A DNA stretch of 64,000 nucleotides from CAZAFL01 sp964484465 (lineage in GTDB: Bacteria; Bacteroidota; Ignavibacteria; UBA10030; SZUA-254), in assembly GCA_964484465.1 (NCBI GenBank), contig CAZAFL010000013.1, forward strand, positions 12,466-76,465. The letters run 5' to 3'. Shown here piece after piece: positions 35,810 through 44,114 of this stretch. Every line of letters begins with the position of its first letter. Within the stretch, counting starts at the first letter, position 1. The position numbers and the translations under genes are program-made. The notes under the pieces were generated by a model that did no database searches, was not told the origin of the DNA, and saw nothing but the letters and a program-made list of their open reading frames with translations.

Positions 35810-36337
35810 TCAATGATCGAAGAGGTCTTTCAGGCGTTCTCCTTGCGGATAACCTGCCCCGATGTTACATGTACATTGACGGTGATTCCAATTCGTCCCG
35901 CACTGCGGGCACAACCCTTTGCAATCTTCTTTGCATAAGAGTTTTAACGGTATTGCAAGCATTACCACCTGCCTCACATCTTCTGTGAGGTCAATATACA
36001 AGGTGTCGAGACTTATGACCTGCACCTCATCTGCAGGGAATCTTCCCGAATCAAGTTCATCGTATACATAAAACATGTTGAAATGACTTGAAACGTTCTG
36101 CTCGAATTCGTCAAGACATCTATCACATTGAAAAAAGCCTGAGGTGACAACATCGGACTTGAGGTAAATCTGACGCGTGGCTTTGTCAAGACTCACGTCA
36201 ACCAAGACTGCCTTCTTAAAATTACTTTCAAGCCCGATTTCTGAAGAGTTTGAGGAAAAATGATATTGATGGAGTCCATTGGCAAGTTGCGAAATCCTGA
36301 TCTTCAAAAGTTCTCCGCTATGCAGAATACGCTTCAT
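35810..36337 (-). CDS. yceD: YceD/DUF177 family protein
   Basis: 175 residues with the family's central CDRCLDEFEQ motif and a C-terminal cysteine group (CKEDCKGLCPQCGTN). The family is linked to 23S rRNA accumulation in plants and bacteria; the biochemistry is not known. First gene of the yceD-rsmE operon, with a near-consensus promoter about 60 bases upstream. Confidence 0.88.
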   Translation of the reverse strand: MKRILHSGELLKIRISQLANGLHQYHFSSNSSEIGLESNFKKAVLVDVSLDKATRQIYLKSDVVTSGFFQCDRCLDEFEQNVSSHFNMFYVYDELDSGRFPADEVQVISLDTLYIDLTEDVRQVVMLAIPLKLLCKEDCKGLCPQCGTNWNHRQCTCNIGAGYPQGERLKDLFDH

Positions 36338-36403
36338 ACCTTAAGACTCTAAAAAACGCTTCAGAAGTCCTGAATTCAAGCCTTTTTCAAAAAAAACTGA
36401 AAT

Positions 36404-36432
36404 AATATAGAAAATAAACGCGCGAGAGTCAA
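36404..36432 (-). promoter_or_regulatory. sigma70-like promoter of the yceD-fab-rsmE operon
   Basis: Minus strand: TTGACT (36432-36427), 17-base spacer, TATATT (36409-36404). Leader of about 60 bases, containing a small hairpin followed by six T (36351-36374). The same hexamers and spacing occur at the crp gene. Confidence 0.7.
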
Positions 36433-36498
36433 GGAAGGCGAAGACAGAAGACTAGCCGCCTTGCGTTAAGTCGGCATCATAGGGTTACACAGGGATAA

Positions 36499-36519
36499 CA
36501 AAAAAGGAGCGCCACTCCT
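36499..36519 (-). terminator. short intrinsic terminator after the glycosyltransferase gene
   Basis: Minus strand AGGAG (36519-36515), 5-base loop, CTCCT (36509-36505), then TTTTTT. Only a 5-bp stem, but well placed: 10 bases after the stop and before the yceD promoter. Confidence 0.5.
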
Positions 36520-36528
36520 ATTGTAAAA

Positions 36529-37194
36529 TTATAGTCCTATTTTATTCATCAGGTGATTTAATTTCCCCTTCCAGCCAAGACCATAACCGTACTGCCCTGC
36601 TGTGCCTCTCCCTTTATGCATAACATATTCGTCTACAGGAACATCGATGAGAACAAACTCCTGCGCTGAGGCTTCTTTCATATTTGCGAGGCATGGGGTG
36701 CCATGGTGCTGAAATGGAGGTAGCTTCCAATAAAGCTCACGTTTCAAGAGCATGCAGATCGGACGAATGTAAGGAATTGTGTTGACACCGGCTGCCACAT
36801 CAAACCCGCGTCGATTCATAAAGACGAGCTTACCGGCTGCATAGTGATGTGTATTCTGTTCAAGAGATGAAACCATGCGTTCAATAAATCCTCCCTTTAC
36901 CACTTCACAATCGGAATCCAGAAAAAGAACGTACGGGGTGTCTGCATGTAATAACGCCTGATGCATTGCAGGACCATGGTGACGATTGTGTTCATTAACA
37001 ATGAGTTCGGTACTGTCCGGCGTTTGCCGTGTGAATTCGTTGAGGATTGAGCTGCTTCCATCATGTGACCCATTATCAATCAGGATGAGCCGCGCAGCCG
37101 GATAATAACCTCGAAATGAGGTAATCGCACAGCTTGTTAAATCTGGAGTCTTATAATTGATGATAACCGAAGTTACCGGTAATTCAAACGACAT
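36529..37194 (-). CDS. family 2 glycosyltransferase
   Basis: 221 residues, GT-A fold. VTSVIINYKTPDLTSC start (nucleotide-sugar binding), IDNGSHDGS, and the metal-binding DSD in VLFLDSDCEVV. Likely transfers a sugar to a surface glycan or lipid; donor and acceptor unknown. Second gene after the DUF3276 gene, 57 bases apart. Confidence 0.9.
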   Translation of the reverse strand: MSFELPVTSVIINYKTPDLTSCAITSFRGYYPAARLILIDNGSHDGSSSILNEFTRQTPDSTELIVNEHNRHHGPAMHQALLHADTPYVLFLDSDCEVVKGGFIERMVSSLEQNTHHYAAGKLVFMNRRGFDVAAGVNTIPYIRPICMLLKRELYWKLPPFQHHGTPCLANMKEASAQEFVLIDVPVDEYVMHKGRGTAGQYGYGLGWKGKLNHLMNKIGL

Positions 37195-37251
37195 GACATG
37201 TGCTCACAAATAAAAATATCATCGTGTGCCACAAAATCCGCTGTGAGGTAT

Positions 37252-37527
37252 TTACACCTCGACCGGTTTCTCGATTCGTTCCAGGAGCTCAGATTCGACA
37301 TGGTGTATCGTCTCAGAAAGTGCATCATTGAACTTCCTGAAATCTTCTTTGTAGAGGAATAACTTATGTTTCTCATAATCTTCCTCCGCTACCCTCTTGC
37401 TTTCGGTGATGACGATATAATAATCCTTCGCCGACCGTGTTGCTTTGACGTCAAAAAAATAGGTGCGCTTTCCAGCGCGAACGCGTTTGGAAAAAATATT
37501 TTCCGTCACATTATTTGCCTGTTCCAC
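37252..37527 (-). CDS. PUR-alpha-like DUF3276 protein
   Basis: 91 residues matching the DUF3276/PUR family of single-stranded nucleic-acid binding proteins found in Bacteroidota and Borrelia: KRTYFFDVKATRSAKDYYIVITESKR and a C-terminal helix. GTG start at 37527 with a strong AAGGAG 5 bases upstream. Target RNA/DNA unknown. Confidence 0.85.
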   Translation of the reverse strand: MEQANNVTENIFSKRVRAGKRTYFFDVKATRSAKDYYIVITESKRVAEEDYEKHKLFLYKEDFRKFNDALSETIHHVESELLERIEKPVEV

Positions 37528-37644
37528 AACACTTCTCCTTACAATGTATCAACAATAATGGTAGTTTAGAAACTGATGGTAGTACATTCATTAGCTTGCC
37601 AGTTATAAATAATTTCCCGTACAGCCACTATCCCCGCTGTTCCT

Positions 37645-39888
37645 TCACCTCCTTATCACCGCCACTTTGCCGGTGGCAACTTTGCTTCCATCTTCTGAAT
37701 ATGCTACAATGAGATAAACCCCGGTAGCCACTACTCTTCCCTGCGTATCGGTCCCGTCCCAGAAACCGACTCTTCCGCCCGGTGTTTGAATTTCCCTGAT
37801 AAGATTTCCATTGATACTTAGAATTTTCAATGCCGAGTTTGCCGCCAGTCCGTCAACAGTCAGCTGCGCTCTCGAAGGAAGATAAAACGGATTCGGAGAA
37901 ATCGCCAATTCTCCGAATTCACTCACCGGGCTGACGGAGGCCGTCGTTAAACTCGAGAGCCCCTTTTCTGTCCCAAAATATACCGTTCCGTTATTGGGAT
38001 TGATTGATAGGGAAGCAACATCATCATCGACTAATTTCCCGTTTGTGCTTTCGACTGTATAATGATTAATGATCGACGTTCCGTCCGCAGAGTAGACAAA
38101 CACTCCCTGCTTGGTCGCTATCCATTTGTTGTTCAACGGGTCGACGACGATCGCCTGGATAATTTGATCCGGAAGTGGGTGGTAGACTGCCATGCTCGAC
38201 CTGGGATTTGAAGGGTCAAATATTATGGTGATCCCCTGGTCGGTTCCGATCCATAGCGCACCGTCTTTGTCTACCGCTTCCGACCAGACCTTATTGCTCG
38301 TGAGACCATCATCTGTTGAAAGCATTCCCCAACCGTTCGTTGTACCGGGAAGCGTAAAATGTTCATTATAATAGAAATACCCTATCGGCAGGTCCGGCTC
38401 AAAACGGCTGAAGTTGGCAAACCATTTTGTATCATTTCCATCAACGACAACATCTGTGAACACATTATCGGGGTGTCGCATATCTGAAGGAAATTTAACT
38501 TTGCCGAGAGATACATTAGATCCATAAAACAACATTTCCGCAGTGCTATCGGGTGCTGTCCTGTTGGTTATCCATATAACCCCTTCATGCGAAGTTGTTA
38601 CACCCCCGATGAGAACAAAGTTAGTATCGTTCTCCAGACTCGGCGGAATACCATCCGATTTACCCAAAACCTTGACCAGGTTACCTGCATCATCTAATAA
38701 TGCAACACCCGTTCCCCAGCTGCTTATCCATTTTGTATTATTCTTACAGATGCTCACTTTATAATAATTATTACCTAGTAACCGTTGATCTTGCTGAGTG
38801 TTGTATAATTTCCATACCTGTCCGTCAAAGCTCATGAATCCAGTTCCATTTGCTGCACCTGTTGCTCCCCAAAGGACGCCTCGAGTGTCGACAGCTATTC
38901 CTACGAATTTGTTAGAAGTTGGACCCGGTGGAGTTTTTGTCACCCATTGAGACGAAGATTGAATAAGCACTCCATCCGCCGCTGTGCCGATGTCTGAACT
39001 ACTAGCCAGTGCCGTTAAGGCGGAGGGAAATCCCGTTGCAACAATGGATGCAAGGGTATCGGAATAAGTCCACAATTCCGACCCGGTTATAAAATAGATT
39101 GATGGTACTGCGATTGCATCAATAATATTTATTCCCGCAGTTCCCCCAACGGTGGACCATGAAACCCCATTGAACTCTGCTAAACCGGCGGTCGTTGAAG
39201 CAAACAATGAATTATTGGCAATAACAATGCCGGTGGTTTGATCTGACGGCAGTCCGCCTGTTATACTATTATATAAATGCCATGACTCGGGCGCAGACGG
39301 GTTACGATTGGTCAGCGGAGTCGAAACAATACCGCTTCGGGTTCCAATCCACAACTCATCGTTGAACATACATACGGCAGTGGCATTTCCCACAGCCTGA
39401 TCGGGGAAAGTGCCGAATCTCGAGTATGTGTCTCCGAATTCCATTCGGGAAATAGAAAAGACGCTCACTCCGATGTCAGAAAGAATAAACAATGTATCCC
39501 CGACCGCCTTGAGCGCATTGATACGCTTTTGAGGGTCAGGGCGCAAAGAAATATCAGAAATGTATGTCCACTCTCCCGAAGCGGGATCATACCGGTGAAG
39601 AAATCCGTTCGAGGCTCCCGTCCAAACCGATCCATTGTTATCAACAGTAACAGCAGTAAGGTCTATCGCACGCAAACCGTCAGAGGTTGTGAATTGGTTG
39701 AATGTTCCATTGATGTGAGAATACGAAAAAAGCCCGCCGCTCGTTGCAGCCCAGATTACATCATGATCAAGTATAACATCACGAACTTCGCGCTTCGCTG
39801 TATAGGTTTTCCATTCACCAACTCCGGCAAATGTTACTTCTGCTGAAATGCACAACCCGACAATAATAACCCACCAGACACGTTCCAA
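37645..39888 (-). CDS. two-component-regulator-type propeller protein with type IX C-terminal domain (PorZ-like)
   Basis: 747 residues. Signal peptide at 1-21 (WWVIIVGLCISAEVTFAG), many propeller repeats (IWAATSGGLFSY, SVWTGASNGFL, LWIGTDQGITI, KWIATKQGVFVY) and a C-terminal sorting domain (SPNPFYLPSRAQL, LKILSINGNLI, ATGVYLIVAYSEDG). Length and layout fit PorZ, the type IX component that delivers A-LPS to the sortase, but ordinary cargo is not excluded. TTG start at 39888 with GAGGTGA just upstream. Follows ribH by 23 bases. Confidence 0.75.
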   Translation of the reverse strand: MERVWWVIIVGLCISAEVTFAGVGEWKTYTAKREVRDVILDHDVIWAATSGGLFSYSHINGTFNQFTTSDGLRAIDLTAVTVDNNGSVWTGASNGFLHRYDPASGEWTYISDISLRPDPQKRINALKAVGDTLFILSDIGVSVFSISRMEFGDTYSRFGTFPDQAVGNATAVCMFNDELWIGTRSGIVSTPLTNRNPSAPESWHLYNSITGGLPSDQTTGIVIANNSLFASTTAGLAEFNGVSWSTVGGTAGINIIDAIAVPSIYFITGSELWTYSDTLASIVATGFPSALTALASSSDIGTAADGVLIQSSSQWVTKTPPGPTSNKFVGIAVDTRGVLWGATGAANGTGFMSFDGQVWKLYNTQQDQRLLGNNYYKVSICKNNTKWISSWGTGVALLDDAGNLVKVLGKSDGIPPSLENDTNFVLIGGVTTSHEGVIWITNRTAPDSTAEMLFYGSNVSLGKVKFPSDMRHPDNVFTDVVVDGNDTKWFANFSRFEPDLPIGYFYYNEHFTLPGTTNGWGMLSTDDGLTSNKVWSEAVDKDGALWIGTDQGITIIFDPSNPRSSMAVYHPLPDQIIQAIVVDPLNNKWIATKQGVFVYSADGTSIINHYTVESTNGKLVDDDVASLSINPNNGTVYFGTEKGLSSLTTASVSPVSEFGELAISPNPFYLPSRAQLTVDGLAANSALKILSINGNLIREIQTPGGRVGFWDGTDTQGRVVATGVYLIVAYSEDGSKVATGKVAVIRR

Positions 39889-39911
39889 ACTTCACCTCAT
39901 CCGCTTGGCTT

Positions 39912-40388
39912 TTATTTCTTTTTTGAGGAAATCTTGTTATAGAGGTCGGCAAGTTCGATTGCGGCAAGTGCGGCATCCCATCCTTTGTTTCCTCCCTTGC
40001 CGCCGGCACGCTCGATAGCTTGTTCCAGTGACTCGGTGGTCAGCACACCAAACGCGACCGGGGTTTTCATTTCGAGAGAGACCCGCATAAGCCCGGTGCT
40101 CACGGCATTAGCAACATATTCAAAATGAGGGGTTTCACCTCGAATCACACAACCAAGACAAACGATGGCATCGTACTTGTTCTGGAGAGCAAGCTGTTGT
40201 GCGACTTGTGGGATTTCGAATGCGCCTGGACAGTTAACGATATCGATGGATTTATCGTCCCGCCCGTGCCTGTGTAAACAATCAATCGCACTATCCAGAA
40301 GACGTCTTGTGATAAACTCGTTGAAACGACTGACGACAATTCCGAACGAATATCCGGAAGCATCGAGCTTTCCTTCTTTTGTATTCAT
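39912..40388 (-). CDS. ribH: 6,7-dimethyl-8-ribityllumazine synthase
   Basis: Penultimate step of riboflavin synthesis. 158 residues; VSRFNEFITRRLLDSAI, CPGAFEIPQVAQQL, CLGCVIRGETPHFEYV and PVAFGVLTTESLEQA are all diagnostic. No other rib gene nearby. Between the PHP phosphoesterase and the propeller protein. Confidence 0.97.
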   Translation of the reverse strand: MNTKEGKLDASGYSFGIVVSRFNEFITRRLLDSAIDCLHRHGRDDKSIDIVNCPGAFEIPQVAQQLALQNKYDAIVCLGCVIRGETPHFEYVANAVSTGLMRVSLEMKTPVAFGVLTTESLEQAIERAGGKGGNKGWDAALAAIELADLYNKISSKKK

Positions 40389-40437
40389 TATTCTTTAACG
40401 GTGGTAAACTTAACGGGAAGCAAAAGTATTGATTCGC

Positions 40438-41259
40438 CTAGACTAACCGATTACGCATATTGTCGACCATTGAGTGCGGGAGCCAGAGGTGACCAAAGTT
40501 ATCGTTATCCCCTTTCATTCCCCCATGAAAATCGGACCCGCCGCTTTCCAGGAGGTCGTACTCAGCCGCGATAGTGCGGTACCGCTTAACAATATCGCTC
40601 GAATGGCTCGGATGTACCACTTCAATACCGTCAAGTCCGCTCTCGACAAGGTGCACGATCAGTGCATCGTCAACTGAATTCCCGGGATGCGCCAGGAATG
40701 AGAGACCATTACATTCCGCTATAAGACCGATCGCTTCTTGCGGTGAGAATGTCACCTTCTGTTCATACGCAGGGCACTTGTCACCTAGATATTTTGAAAA
40801 TGCCTGGCGATATGATTCTGCGAGTCCTTCACTGACAAGGGCGTTCGCGATATGCGGGCGCCCGACTGATTCTCCGGATACACCTGCAAGGACAGACTCC
40901 ATCGTTAACGGAATCTTCATATTATTCAGCTTGTCGACGATACGTCCGGCTCTCTTTAGTCGTTCTTTGCGGAGCACTTCCAATGATTTTTGCAGAAGAA
41001 CGCTCTGGAAATCTATGAAATAGCCCAGGATATGAATTTCGTTGCCGTCATAAACAGCACTCAGTTCTATCCCGGGGATAACTTCTACTCCTGAGTTTCC
41101 TCCTTCTTCGATTGCTTCATCAAGCCCTCCGACGCTGTCATGGTCGGTAATCCCGACGATGTTCAAACCGACATCTTTTGCCTTCTTAATCAGTTCGCCC
41201 GGCGAGAGCCCCCCGTCTGAATACAGCGTATGAGTATGAAGGTCTGCTTTACCTTCCAT
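40438..41259 (-). CDS. PHP domain phosphoesterase (RNase AM/YciV-like)
   Basis: 273 residues. Metal motifs DLHTHTLYSDG, GITDHDSVGG, PGIELSA, FLAHPG and GGSDFHG are all present, as in the YciV/TrpH branch, which cleaves 3',5'-bisphosphonucleotides or RNA 5' ends. GGGAGG ribosome site before the ATG. Follows the crp-like gene by 52 bases. Confidence 0.9.
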   Translation of the reverse strand: MEGKADLHTHTLYSDGGLSPGELIKKAKDVGLNIVGITDHDSVGGLDEAIEEGGNSGVEVIPGIELSAVYDGNEIHILGYFIDFQSVLLQKSLEVLRKERLKRAGRIVDKLNNMKIPLTMESVLAGVSGESVGRPHIANALVSEGLAESYRQAFSKYLGDKCPAYEQKVTFSPQEAIGLIAECNGLSFLAHPGNSVDDALIVHLVESGLDGIEVVHPSHSSDIVKRYRTIAAEYDLLESGGSDFHGGMKGDNDNFGHLWLPHSMVDNMRNRLV

Positions 41260-41311
41260 TGCCCCCTCCCGGAGGTCAATTGTGAATGAATCCGCAGATT
41301 ATCCTGCGTGA

Positions 41312-41983
41312 CTAAATGTACAGGCTCTTGAATTTCTCATAATCGTTGATAATCAGTTTATTCCCCTGCATCTCGAGGTGTCCTTTTTTGATAAACATGT
41401 GCACCATGCGGGAGATAGTTTCGCGGGAAGTCCCTGCCATATTAGCCAAGTCCTGTTGCAGCGGGAGTTCATCAATTTCAACACGCCCTTTTCGAATCTT
41501 ACCGATATCGTCAGCAAGCTGAAGAATAACATTGGCAACTCTTCCCGCAGCATCCTTCAAGGACAAGCTCTTGATCTGCGCATCAGCTTTGCGAAGGCGC
41601 ATGGTAAGTTCTTTTAACAGCGATATTGCCACAGCGGGAAAATCGTGCATGAGCTTAAGGAAATCGCGTCGGTGAATCATGAACAGCTCGGTTTTTGTAA
41701 TTGCCACGACGCTTGCTGAACGCGCCAAACCGTCTAAGATCGACATTTCACCAAAAAAGTCATTTTCTCCCAGAATCGAAAGTATCACTTCACGCCCATC
41801 GTCATCTGTACGAACAATTTTCACTTTGCCGGCAATAATAACAAAGAGTGCCGCACCGCTTTCTTCTTCCAGAAGGATGATGCTCCCTTTTTTATATTTC
41901 TTGCGAACCCCTACGCGAACTATCTTTACAAGTTCACCTTCTTCAATCTCATTAAATATCGGTACACTGCGAAGGAATTCCAT
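41312..41983 (-). CDS. Crp/Fnr family transcription regulator
   Basis: 223 residues: cyclic-nucleotide-binding fold (about 1-120: FFGEMSILDGLARSASVVAI) and a winged-helix domain with recognition segment MAGTSRETISRMVHMF. No cysteine cluster for Fe-S, so not an Fnr oxygen sensor. ATG 41983 is preferred to 42037 because AGGAGAG lies 3-4 bases upstream and the length is typical. A near-consensus promoter lies upstream. Confidence 0.9.
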   Translation of the reverse strand: MEFLRSVPIFNEIEEGELVKIVRVGVRKKYKKGSIILLEEESGAALFVIIAGKVKIVRTDDDGREVILSILGENDFFGEMSILDGLARSASVVAITKTELFMIHRRDFLKLMHDFPAVAISLLKELTMRLRKADAQIKSLSLKDAAGRVANVILQLADDIGKIRKGRVEIDELPLQQDLANMAGTSRETISRMVHMFIKKGHLEMQGNKLIINDYEKFKSLYI

Positions 41984-42101
41984 CGACTCTCCTAGTTCAC
42001 CGGGCGTTGGTTGGTACGAAGCAATCGGAAGGTTCATGGCATGATCCGCTAATGTGTAAACCTGTCAATGATTTATCTCCCATTTCTGAGAATTTTCAAC
42101 T

Positions 42102-42130
42102 AATATAGCGTGGTTGGAATTGAAAGTCAA
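42102..42130 (-). promoter_or_regulatory. sigma70-like promoter of the Crp/Fnr-type gene
   Basis: Minus strand: TTGACT (42130-42125), 17-base spacer, TATATT (42107-42102): the same hexamers as the yceD promoter. Leader about 110 bases to ATG 41983. Probably also drives the PHP, ribH and propeller genes. Confidence 0.7.
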
Positions 42131-42154
42131 GTTATCAGTCAGCGGGAAACTTTC

Positions 42155-42961
42155 TCACCGTGACATCAGAAAATAGGACAATACCAGAAGGCTTATTTCG
42201 CTTGCTGCAAGCGACACTCCCGACACAGCATCCATGGTTTTTACCCGGTTCAGTGTCAGCGGGTCACCCGAACGCTGATAATCGGCATAGTAGGAATCTG
42301 CCTTTATTTTACAATACGCAGCAAGTACACCAGTGAGAACAGTGGTTCCTGTCGAAAGATAGACAGGAAAGTTATTTTTTGATTGGATATTTGCCAGGTA
42401 AATTGACCGGCTCGTGTTTACAGCGCCGGTGAGCGGAGTAAGTTGAACATGAATCTCGGGACGACCGGCTTCTAACAATATGCTTGCTGGTTCATATCCC
42501 TCCTTAAAAACTTTAACGTCTTTTTTATCATCATTCATTACTAAAAGCAGGGGCGTGGAACCAACAATAGAATCTCCAAATTCAACCGCAGCATCAAAAG
42601 GAGTCGAAGTAATATGATAGACAGGAGGAAAATTGAATGTGCGGAAAATATGCTCCGAAGGATGAACGGACAGAGTTTCCCTCATTGACTGATATTCCCA
42701 AATGTCGGCATCAGGGTGAACAGCAACAATGACATGCGTTCCTTCCTGAACGATCACCGAATCGATAGGAGTCCTGGCGATCAGCAGTGTATCGATATAT
42801 ATAAACACACTATCGGGGGAGCTTCTGACGGTAAGTGTTGCGCTTGCATGGCTCTTATCCTGTGAGGCTGGTTGTACAAATGATGAATCCAGAGGAATGA
42901 CTCCGCTGTATGCTCGGAAACTTAACAAAAGATAATATATGAACAGTACGTTTCTCTTCAT
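42155..42961 (-). CDS. PEGA-repeat envelope protein
   Basis: 268 residues. N-terminal signal peptide (about 1-19), two PEGA-like repeats (about 45-85 and 115-155, each with a TP turn and a G-Y/H end), and hydrophobic segments near 200-220 and 250-266. PEGA domains are surface or peptidoglycan-facing beta modules of unclear binding. Its ATG shares one base with the TAA of the PQQ-propeller gene (TAATG), so the two are coupled. Confidence 0.7.
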   Translation of the reverse strand: MKRNVLFIYYLLLSFRAYSGVIPLDSSFVQPASQDKSHASATLTVRSSPDSVFIYIDTLLIARTPIDSVIVQEGTHVIVAVHPDADIWEYQSMRETLSVHPSEHIFRTFNFPPVYHITSTPFDAAVEFGDSIVGSTPLLLVMNDDKKDVKVFKEGYEPASILLEAGRPEIHVQLTPLTGAVNTSRSIYLANIQSKNNFPVYLSTGTTVLTGVLAAYCKIKADSYYADYQRSGDPLTLNRVKTMDAVSGVSLAASEISLLVLSYFLMSR

Positions 42962-44112
42962 TATTTTTCAACATGTTTGAAGGCGATCACAGACCTATCT
43001 TCAGCGAGGAGGAAGAGAAAGTTCTTGGCAATAACGGGCGTTGTTTTAATTCTCCCCTCGGTTTTGTACTCCCATAGTTTTTCCCCGTTCTCAATATCAT
43101 ACGCATACAGAGATTTGTCGAGACATCCGACATACAGGACATTGCCTGAAAGCAGCGGAGCCGCGTTGATGACCCCGCCCGTTGTTGCTTTCCAAACTGT
43201 TGCACCCGATGTATCGTCGAGACAATACATCATTCCTGCAGTCGTCCCGACAAAAACACGATAAGACCCAACCGCCTGGGAAGAATAAATTTTTGAGCCG
43301 AGACGATGTTTCCAGATTTGTCTGCCGGTGACAAGGTCGAAGGAGTATAATGTGCTGTCAAGTGAACCGACGAATACGCTTCCATGTGCTATTGAAGGTG
43401 ACGCCAGAATACTGCCGCCGGTCGGCTCGCTCCATCGCAACTTCCCATCGGCTATCCCAACCGCATACAATATGCCATTATCACAACCAAAGACAATAAC
43501 CTCCCCGTCACTTGCAGGTGATGAATGGATAAACGTTGTCCGGTCACGCACGGGCACATCATATTTCCAAACAACGGAGCCGTCACTCTTTTCCATGGAA
43601 ATGAGTTTGCCGTCAAGAGTTGTCACGTACAATCTGCTGCCAACAACAAGTGGTGAGCTTTCAATGTCTCCAGTTTTCGTCCGCCATTCGACGGATCCCA
43701 GCAACAAGTTGTAAGCAATCAAATTATCTTCGTTACGTGTCAGTGCGACATACATTTTATCATTCTCTATAATAGGTGTTCCTACAATAGAAGACCCGAA
43801 ACCATACGAACCGGCACTTTTGCCGTTCGCAATTTGAACAGCGTGCACTTCTCCTTGTAAATTGCCGACAAATAAAAAACTATCCGCGACCGCCGCCGAA
43901 TATTGGCTGAAACCGGCAGAGGCATCATATTCCCAAACGGGGGAAAGAGGCGGTTTAAGCACCTCATGTGAAACATTAACGCGTTCTATCGAGCCGCCGA
44001 ACAGCGTCCAGTCCAGGGGTTGAACCAGCACAGATTGCCGTAGATGAAGAGATGTACAGCTCTGCAATCCCAGGAACATAATTCCGATGAGTATCAAACT
44101 TCCTGTTCGCAT
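42961..44112 (-). CDS. PQQ-type beta-propeller lipoprotein
   Basis: 383 residues. Lipoprotein signal ending LGLQSC with C19 as acylation site, then seven or so propeller blades (LYVGCLDKSLYAYDIENG, VFVGSLDSTLYSFDLVTG, LYVTTLDGKLISMEKSDG). Similar in build to BamB, the outer-membrane assembly scaffold, though more distant PQQ-repeat proteins are equally possible. ATG 44112 sits 2 bases after the stop of the peptidase/barrel gene; the longer start at 44127 lies inside that gene and would break the signal peptide. Confidence 0.8.
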   Translation of the reverse strand: MRTGSLILIGIMFLGLQSCTSLHLRQSVLVQPLDWTLFGGSIERVNVSHEVLKPPLSPVWEYDASAGFSQYSAAVADSFLFVGNLQGEVHAVQIANGKSAGSYGFGSSIVGTPIIENDKMYVALTRNEDNLIAYNLLLGSVEWRTKTGDIESSPLVVGSRLYVTTLDGKLISMEKSDGSVVWKYDVPVRDRTTFIHSSPASDGEVIVFGCDNGILYAVGIADGKLRWSEPTGGSILASPSIAHGSVFVGSLDSTLYSFDLVTGRQIWKHRLGSKIYSSQAVGSYRVFVGTTAGMMYCLDDTSGATVWKATTGGVINAAPLLSGNVLYVGCLDKSLYAYDIENGEKLWEYKTEGRIKTTPVIAKNFLFLLAEDRSVIAFKHVEK

Positions 44113-44114
44113 AC

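Noticed and set aside
37640..37660. Perfect AAGGAGGTGA on the minus strand
   Set aside because: It is formed by the last codons and stop of the propeller protein (Arg-Arg-stop); no reading frame with a fitting start follows.
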